NCBI RefSeq assembly: GCF_030056655.1
Contig: NZ_JASHIE010000008.1
Span: forward strand, 124,001 to 188,000
Length of the DNA stretch: 64,000 nucleotides
Direction of reading: 5' to 3'
Source: Flectobacillus rivi
Lineage (GTDB): Bacteria > Bacteroidota > Bacteroidia > Cytophagales > Spirosomataceae
Shown here: in pieces, positions 59,762 through 64,000 of the stretch
How positions within the stretch are numbered: position 1 is the first letter of the stretch
Layout of the letters: the number at the start of each line of letters is the position of its first letter
The notes under the pieces: model-generated
Databases searched by the model: none
Told to the model about the DNA's origin: nothing
The model's input: only the letters and a program-made list of their open reading frames with translations
Program-made: the position numbers and the translations under genes

Positions 59762-62635
59762 ATGAATACTGCCGAAATCACGCTGAACCAACAGTCTTCC
59801 ATAGAAAACCTCGACCCTAAAAAGAATATCATTATTAAAGGGGCAAGAGTCAACAACCTCAAAAATATTGATGTCGCTATTCCTCGTAACCAGCTTGTGG
59901 TTATTACGGGCTTATCTGGCTCAGGAAAGTCATCTTTGGCTTTTGACACACTGTTTGCCGAAGGGCAACGTATGTATGTCGAAAGCTTAAGTTCGTATGC
60001 CCGTCAGTTTTTGGGAAGAATGGAAAAGCCTGATGTAGACTATATCAAAGGCGTATCGCCAGCGATTGCGATTGAGCAGAAGGTTTCTACTAAAAACCCT
60101 CGTTCGACGGTTGGTACGACTACCGAGATTTATGATTATCTCAAATTATTATTTGCTCGCACAGGAATTACGTATTCGCCTCTTTCTGGAAATATTGTCA
60201 GAAAAGATACCGTTACTGATGTGGTCAACTGGTTGTTCGAACAAGAATCAGGGCAAAGAGTCTTAATTCTGGCGCCCTTATTTTTGAGAGAAGGACGTAG
60301 TTTGCAAGCCGAAATACAGGTATTGATGCAAAAAGGCTATACCCGTATTGTGGTGGATGAGGAGACTTTATTTCTGGAAGAACTATTAGAAAATCCAACG
60401 CGAATAGAAGAGCTCCCTCCTATTGACTTGGTCAAAAACAACTTCAGAATATTAATAGACCGATTAGTTATCAAAAAAGAAGACGACGGTCAGCCAGATG
60501 AAGAAACACAGTTTCGTGCATCAGACTCAGTACAAACGGCATTTTTTGAAGGAAGTGGCACTTGTTACATTGAGCTTGTAGGACAAGAAACTCGTGTTTT
60601 CTCAGATAGATTTGAATCTGACGGTATCGTTTTTGAAGAACCTTCACTCAACCTTTTTAGCTTTAATAACCCTTATGGCGCTTGTAAGCGTTGTGAAGGT
60701 TTTGGTAAAGTATTAGGCTTGGACCACGACCTTATTTTCCCAGACCATAATTTATCAGTCTATGAAGGGGCTATTGCGCCATGGCGTACCGAAAAAATGG
60801 GCGAATGGCTTATTCCGCTGTTACGCAATGGTATCAAATTCGACTTTCCTATTCATAGAGCCTATAAAGATTTGACAGAACAGGAAAAAGCATTATTGTG
60901 GACAGGAAACGAATATTTTTCTGGTCTCAATGCCTTTTTCCAAATGCTCGAAACCGAGACGCACAAAATCCAATTTAGAGTTTTGCTTTCTCGCTACCGT
61001 GGTCGTACTACTTGCCCAGATTGCCAAGGTTCACGCTTGCGTAAAGATGCAGGATATGTCAAAATTAACGGTAAGTCTATTATCGACCTGGTATTGATGC
61101 CTATCTCAGAAGTAACAGAGTTTTTTGAAAAACTAGAACTTCCTGATTATCAAATGGAATTATCGAAGCGTATTGTACAAGAAATCCAAAATCGACTAGA
61201 TTTTATGAGTCGTGTAGGTTTGGGATATCTTACACTCAATCGTCTTACTTCAACTTTATCAGGTGGTGAATTTCAGCGTATCAAGCTAGCAACTTCGTTG
61301 GGAAGTGCGCTTGTTGGGTCAATGTATATCCTAGATGAGCCTTCGATTGGCTTGCACCCACGTGACACACAACGTTTGGTTTCGGTATTAGAATCGTTGA
61401 GAGATTTGGGCAATACCGTTATTGTGGTTGAACACGAAGAAGAGGTAATGCGAGTGGCCAACCAAATCATTGATATTGGTCCTGATGCGGGAAGTCATGG
61501 TGGGCAGCTTGTATTTCAAGGGAATTACGAACAATTGAGCGACGCACAAGTCACCGAAATACAAAGTCATACGATTAATTTCTTAACTGGAAAAGATAGT
61601 ATTCCTGTACCAAAGTTTCGTAGAAAATCCACTGCTTTCATAGACATCAAAGGTGCAAGAGAAAATAATCTTAAAAACTTAGATGTCAAATTTCCACTTG
61701 GAGTACTCACAGTGGTGACGGGGGTAAGTGGTTCTGGAAAATCAACACTTATTCGTAAAGTGTTATTTCCTGCACTAGGAAGACATTTGGGGACATTCAC
61801 TGATGAAACAGGGAAATTTACAGAATTAAGTGGCAGTCTTAATCGAATTGAGGCTGTTGAAATGATTGACCAAAATCCCATAGGAAAGTCATCACGCTCA
61901 AACCCCGTTACCTATATCAAGGCGTATGATCAAATTCGCTTGTTGTATTCAGAACAAGCTATTTCAAAAAATCGTGGCTATAAACCTGCGCATTTCTCGT
62001 TCAACGTAGACGGTGGTCGTTGTGAAACCTGCCAAGGCGAGGGTGAAGTTACCATTGAGATGCAGTTTATGGCAGACGTGCGCCTCAAATGCGAGTCATG
62101 CGGTGGAAAGCGTTTTAAACAAGAAATCTTAGACGTAAAATACCAAGAAAAGGATATTGCTGAAATCTTGGATATGACCGTTGATGAAGCGATTATACTT
62201 TTCTCAAAAGAAGACCCTAAACTGGCTGACAAACTAATTCCGTTACAAGAAGTTGGTTTGGGTTATATCAAACTGGGTCAGTCTTCAAGCTCTTTGTCGG
62301 GTGGCGAAGCACAGCGTGTCAAATTGGCTAGTTTCTTAGGAAAGGGGAATTCAAGTAAAGGGAAGACCCTCTTTATTTTTGACGAACCTACAACAGGTTT
62401 ACACTTCCACGATATTAAAAAACTATTGAAAGCCATCAACGCACTCGTTGAGCAAGGCGATTCAGTGATTATTATCGAGCATAACATGGAAGTCATCAAA
62501 TCGGCAGATTATATCATTGATCTTGGTCCAGAGGGCGGCAATCAAGGAGGCTATATCACTTTTGCGGGAACACCCGAAGACATGGTAAAAGAAGGAAATA
62601 GCTTTACTGCTACTTTTTTGAAAGAGAAATTATAA
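59762..62635 (+). CDS. uvrA: Excinuclease ABC subunit A
   Basis: UvrA (957 residues) finds DNA damage in nucleotide excision repair and loads UvrB. It has two ABC modules, each with a Walker A (TGLSGSGKSSLAFDT and TGVSGSGKSTLIRK) and an ABC signature (TLSGGEFQRIKLAT and SLSGGEAQRVKLAS). The two CxxC pairs of the C-terminal zinc finger are present (CETC and CESC). The first insertion zinc finger lacks its first CxxC pair: only ACKRCEGFG remains. From memory this is common in Bacteroidota UvrA. The start at 59762 gives the normal N-terminus MNTAEITLNQ. Confidence 0.96.
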   Translation: MNTAEITLNQQSSIENLDPKKNIIIKGARVNNLKNIDVAIPRNQLVVITGLSGSGKSSLAFDTLFAEGQRMYVESLSSYARQFLGRMEKPDVDYIKGVSPAIAIEQKVSTKNPRSTVGTTTEIYDYLKLLFARTGITYSPLSGNIVRKDTVTDVVNWLFEQESGQRVLILAPLFLREGRSLQAEIQVLMQKGYTRIVVDEETLFLEELLENPTRIEELPPIDLVKNNFRILIDRLVIKKEDDGQPDEETQFRASDSVQTAFFEGSGTCYIELVGQETRVFSDRFESDGIVFEEPSLNLFSFNNPYGACKRCEGFGKVLGLDHDLIFPDHNLSVYEGAIAPWRTEKMGEWLIPLLRNGIKFDFPIHRAYKDLTEQEKALLWTGNEYFSGLNAFFQMLETETHKIQFRVLLSRYRGRTTCPDCQGSRLRKDAGYVKINGKSIIDLVLMPISEVTEFFEKLELPDYQMELSKRIVQEIQNRLDFMSRVGLGYLTLNRLTSTLSGGEFQRIKLATSLGSALVGSMYILDEPSIGLHPRDTQRLVSVLESLRDLGNTVIVVEHEEEVMRVANQIIDIGPDAGSHGGQLVFQGNYEQLSDAQVTEIQSHTINFLTGKDSIPVPKFRRKSTAFIDIKGARENNLKNLDVKFPLGVLTVVTGVSGSGKSTLIRKVLFPALGRHLGTFTDETGKFTELSGSLNRIEAVEMIDQNPIGKSSRSNPVTYIKAYDQIRLLYSEQAISKNRGYKPAHFSFNVDGGRCETCQGEGEVTIEMQFMADVRLKCESCGGKRFKQEILDVKYQEKDIAEILDMTVDEAIILFSKEDPKLADKLIPLQEVGLGYIKLGQSSSSLSGGEAQRVKLASFLGKGNSSKGKTLFIFDEPTTGLHFHDIKKLLKAINALVEQGDSVIIIEHNMEVIKSADYIIDLGPEGGNQGGYITFAGTPEDMVKEGNSFTATFLKEKL

Positions 62636-62650
62636 GCTACAGCGTCTCAC

Positions 62651-62697
62651 TCAGATGTCAGCCACGCATACCTTGTGTGGCTGACATCTGAATTTTT
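62651..62697 (+). terminator. Terminator of uvrA
   Basis: TCAGATGTCAGCCAC and GTGGCTGACATCTGA form a 15-bp perfect stem, followed by ATTTTTAA. Confidence 0.9.
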
Positions 62698-62837
62698 AAA
62701 GTCATAACAATTCATCTACTATAGCTCAAACTGCTACAATAGTACTGAAAAGTTGATACAAAGTTTTAAAAGGATTATATAAAGTCAGGAAGGATTAAGG
62801 AGCTTATTTTTTACACCTTATGGCGGTAAGGAAAACG

Positions 62838-63059
62838 CTAAGCTACATCAGATTGAGCAGGCTCAAATCTCGACGTTTGTTTATTTGAGTACAAAATTTC
62901 TTGATAAGAAAGGGTTTTCAACATGCCTATTTTGATTCTTTTACGCACTGCTTGCGTTTCAGATTTATAAGTATTTTGCCCTCTCAATAATTCCTCTGCA
63001 ATATTCGCAACAAGAAGCTCTACAGATTCTGGCGTTAAAATTACTGGCGAGTCTTTCAT
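62838..63059 (-). CDS. Small uncharacterised protein
   Basis: This 73-residue protein matches no family I recognise. It has a helical N-terminal part (LTPESVELLVANIAEELLRG) and a basic middle (TQAVRKRIKIGMLKTLSYQE). It is divergent from the MFS gene. A minus-strand -7 box (TAACTTTG, 63147-63154) about 90 nt before its start supports expression. Confidence 0.55.
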   Translation of the reverse strand: MKDSPVILTPESVELLVANIAEELLRGQNTYKSETQAVRKRIKIGMLKTLSYQEILYSNKQTSRFEPAQSDVA

Positions 63060-63146
63060 AACACTATTCTTTTGGTGGGTTGTGTGGTTAAAACAATCTT
63101 TTACACGGAACAGGAGAGAAACAATTGTTATTCAACTAGTTAACAA

Positions 63147-63154
63147 CAAAGTTA
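63147..63154 (-). promoter_or_regulatory. Promoter -7 box of the 73-residue protein gene
   Basis: The minus strand reads TAACTTTG, a full consensus match. No clear -33 element is seen. Confidence 0.45.
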
Positions 63155-63296
63155 CAAAATTCGTTGCTTGACCGTTAACCAAAGATAGATTTTTTTAGAA
63201 ATGCACCCAAAAATCATACCAAATCAATCATCGATATTTCCAATTTTATGAGGGGCTAAATTGAATAAAAATTCGCTTCAATCTCAAACTAAAAAT

Positions 63297-64000
63297 ATGT
63301 TTTTCAAACCTTTATATATTTACAAAAATGCATTTGGCGGACTTCCCAAATCGGTTTGGTTGCTATCAGCAATCATGTTTGTCAACCGTAGCGGGACGAT
63401 GGTTTTGCCATTTTTAACCTTATATCTTACTCAAAAACTTCACTTCTCGGTGGCAGACGCAGGGATTGTCATGGCATTTTATGGCTCAGGAGCGTTATTT
63501 GGCACTTTTTTAGGTGGAAAACTAACTGATAAAATAGGTTTTTACCCTATCCAATTTTACAGTTTATTATTGTCAGGCATTGCATTATTGGTTTTGATGC
63601 AATTAACCTCCCTCTACAGTATTTGTGCAGGAGTATTTATTTTTACAACGCTTGGTGATACGTTTCGCCCTGCCAATGGCGCCTCTATTGCTTATTATAG
63701 CACGCCTGCAAACCGCACTCGCTCGTACACACTCAATCGTTTGGCTATCAATTTAGGCTGGTCGATTGGTGGCGGTATGGGAGGTATTTTGGCAGAGATG
63801 GATTACAACTATCTGTTTTGGGGCGACGGAGTAACTTGTATTGTAGCTGCTATTTTATTAAGGATTTTAATAAAACCTCCAGTGCTTGATACGACCTCCT
63901 CAAAGTCTGCTGAAACTCATGTGAGTAATTTACCCAATTCGGCGTACAAGGATAAATTTTACTGGGTATTTTTGGCATTGGTGGTCATGTATGCGATACC
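63297..64000 (+). CDS. MFS transporter, N-terminal part (cut by the window edge)
   Basis: I translated this directly from the ATG at 63297. The open frame runs to the right edge (234 codons). Six hydrophobic segments are visible: SVWLLSAIMFVN; LPFLTLYLTQ; VADAGIVMAFYGSGALFGTF; the GGKLTDKIG loop-2/3 motif of the major facilitator superfamily; LLLSGIALLVLMQL; and AINLGWSIGGGMGGILAEMD. It is probably a drug- or sugar-type secondary transporter. A TTG at 63261 is an alternative start. Confidence 0.85.
   Translation, partial: MFFKPLYIYKNAFGGLPKSVWLLSAIMFVNRSGTMVLPFLTLYLTQKLHFSVADAGIVMAFYGSGALFGTFLGGKLTDKIGFYPIQFYSLLLSGIALLVLMQLTSLYSICAGVFIFTTLGDTFRPANGASIAYYSTPANRTRSYTLNRLAINLGWSIGGGMGGILAEMDYNYLFWGDGVTCIVAAILLRILIKPPVLDTTSSKSAETHVSNLPNSAYKDKFYWVFLALVVMYAI

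Overview
The window is chromosomal DNA from a member of the Bacteroidota, most likely order Cytophagales (a Flectobacillus/Arcicella/Runella-like organism; the genus is a guess). The evidence is protein-level resemblance, AT-rich spacers, near absence of Shine-Dalgarno sequences, repeated use of the Bacteroidota promoter pattern (TTTG or TTG, about 20 nt, TAnnTTTG), lipoproteins and a probable type IX secretion sorting domain. No tRNA, rRNA, CRISPR array, insertion sequence or prophage was recognised.

Region 1 (203-18055, all on the minus strand) is a nearly complete S10-spc-alpha ribosomal super-cluster. In transcription order it reads rplC-rplD-rplW-rplB-rpsS-rplV-rpsC-rplP-rpmC-rpsQ-rplN-rplX-rplE-rpsN-rpsH-rplF-rplR-rpsE-rpmD-rplO-secY-map-infA-rpmJ-rpsM-rpsK-rpsD-rpoA-rplQ, then carA with its own promoter. 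rpsJ is not at the head. Most spacers over about 40 nt contain an inverted repeat. One 17-nt hairpin motif sits at the same place before rplE and rplR, the two genes for 5S-rRNA-binding proteins. Upstream of rplC (about 18220-18499) lies what looks like an independent, highly structured small RNA gene.

Region 2 (18638-28844) holds mixed metabolic and envelope genes: a GMC oxidoreductase, a family 2 glycosyltransferase, a YciI-like protein divergent from a Crp/Fnr regulator, a C-terminal processing protease, the RuvX/YqgF nuclease, a phytanoyl-CoA dioxygenase-like enzyme, L-2-hydroxyglutarate oxidase, a small lipoprotein and an OmpA-type protein.

Region 3 (29019-37196) contains rimP-nusA-infB, transcribed leftward as one unit, followed by a GNAT acetyltransferase, a DUF4833 protein and rimO.

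Region 4 (37716-52132) is rich in exported proteins of uncertain function. It includes a lipoprotein with a complete von Willebrand A metal site, a family often mislabelled Maf, an exported amidohydrolase, and an exported TPR protein fused to a Ppx/GppA-like ATPase fold, which is the most unusual protein here. It also has an ECF sigma factor next to a DUF2807 protein, a MoeB-rhodanese fusion, rpmB and a protein with a type IX-like C-terminal domain.

Region 5 (52437-64000) contains a histidine kinase/response regulator pair, an M16 zinc protease, a small membrane and outer-membrane protein pair, uvrA and the start of an MFS transporter cut by the right edge.

Intergenic DNA carries several dispersed repeat families, mostly at convergent gene ends and built around strong hairpins. 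Many probably act as transcription terminators.
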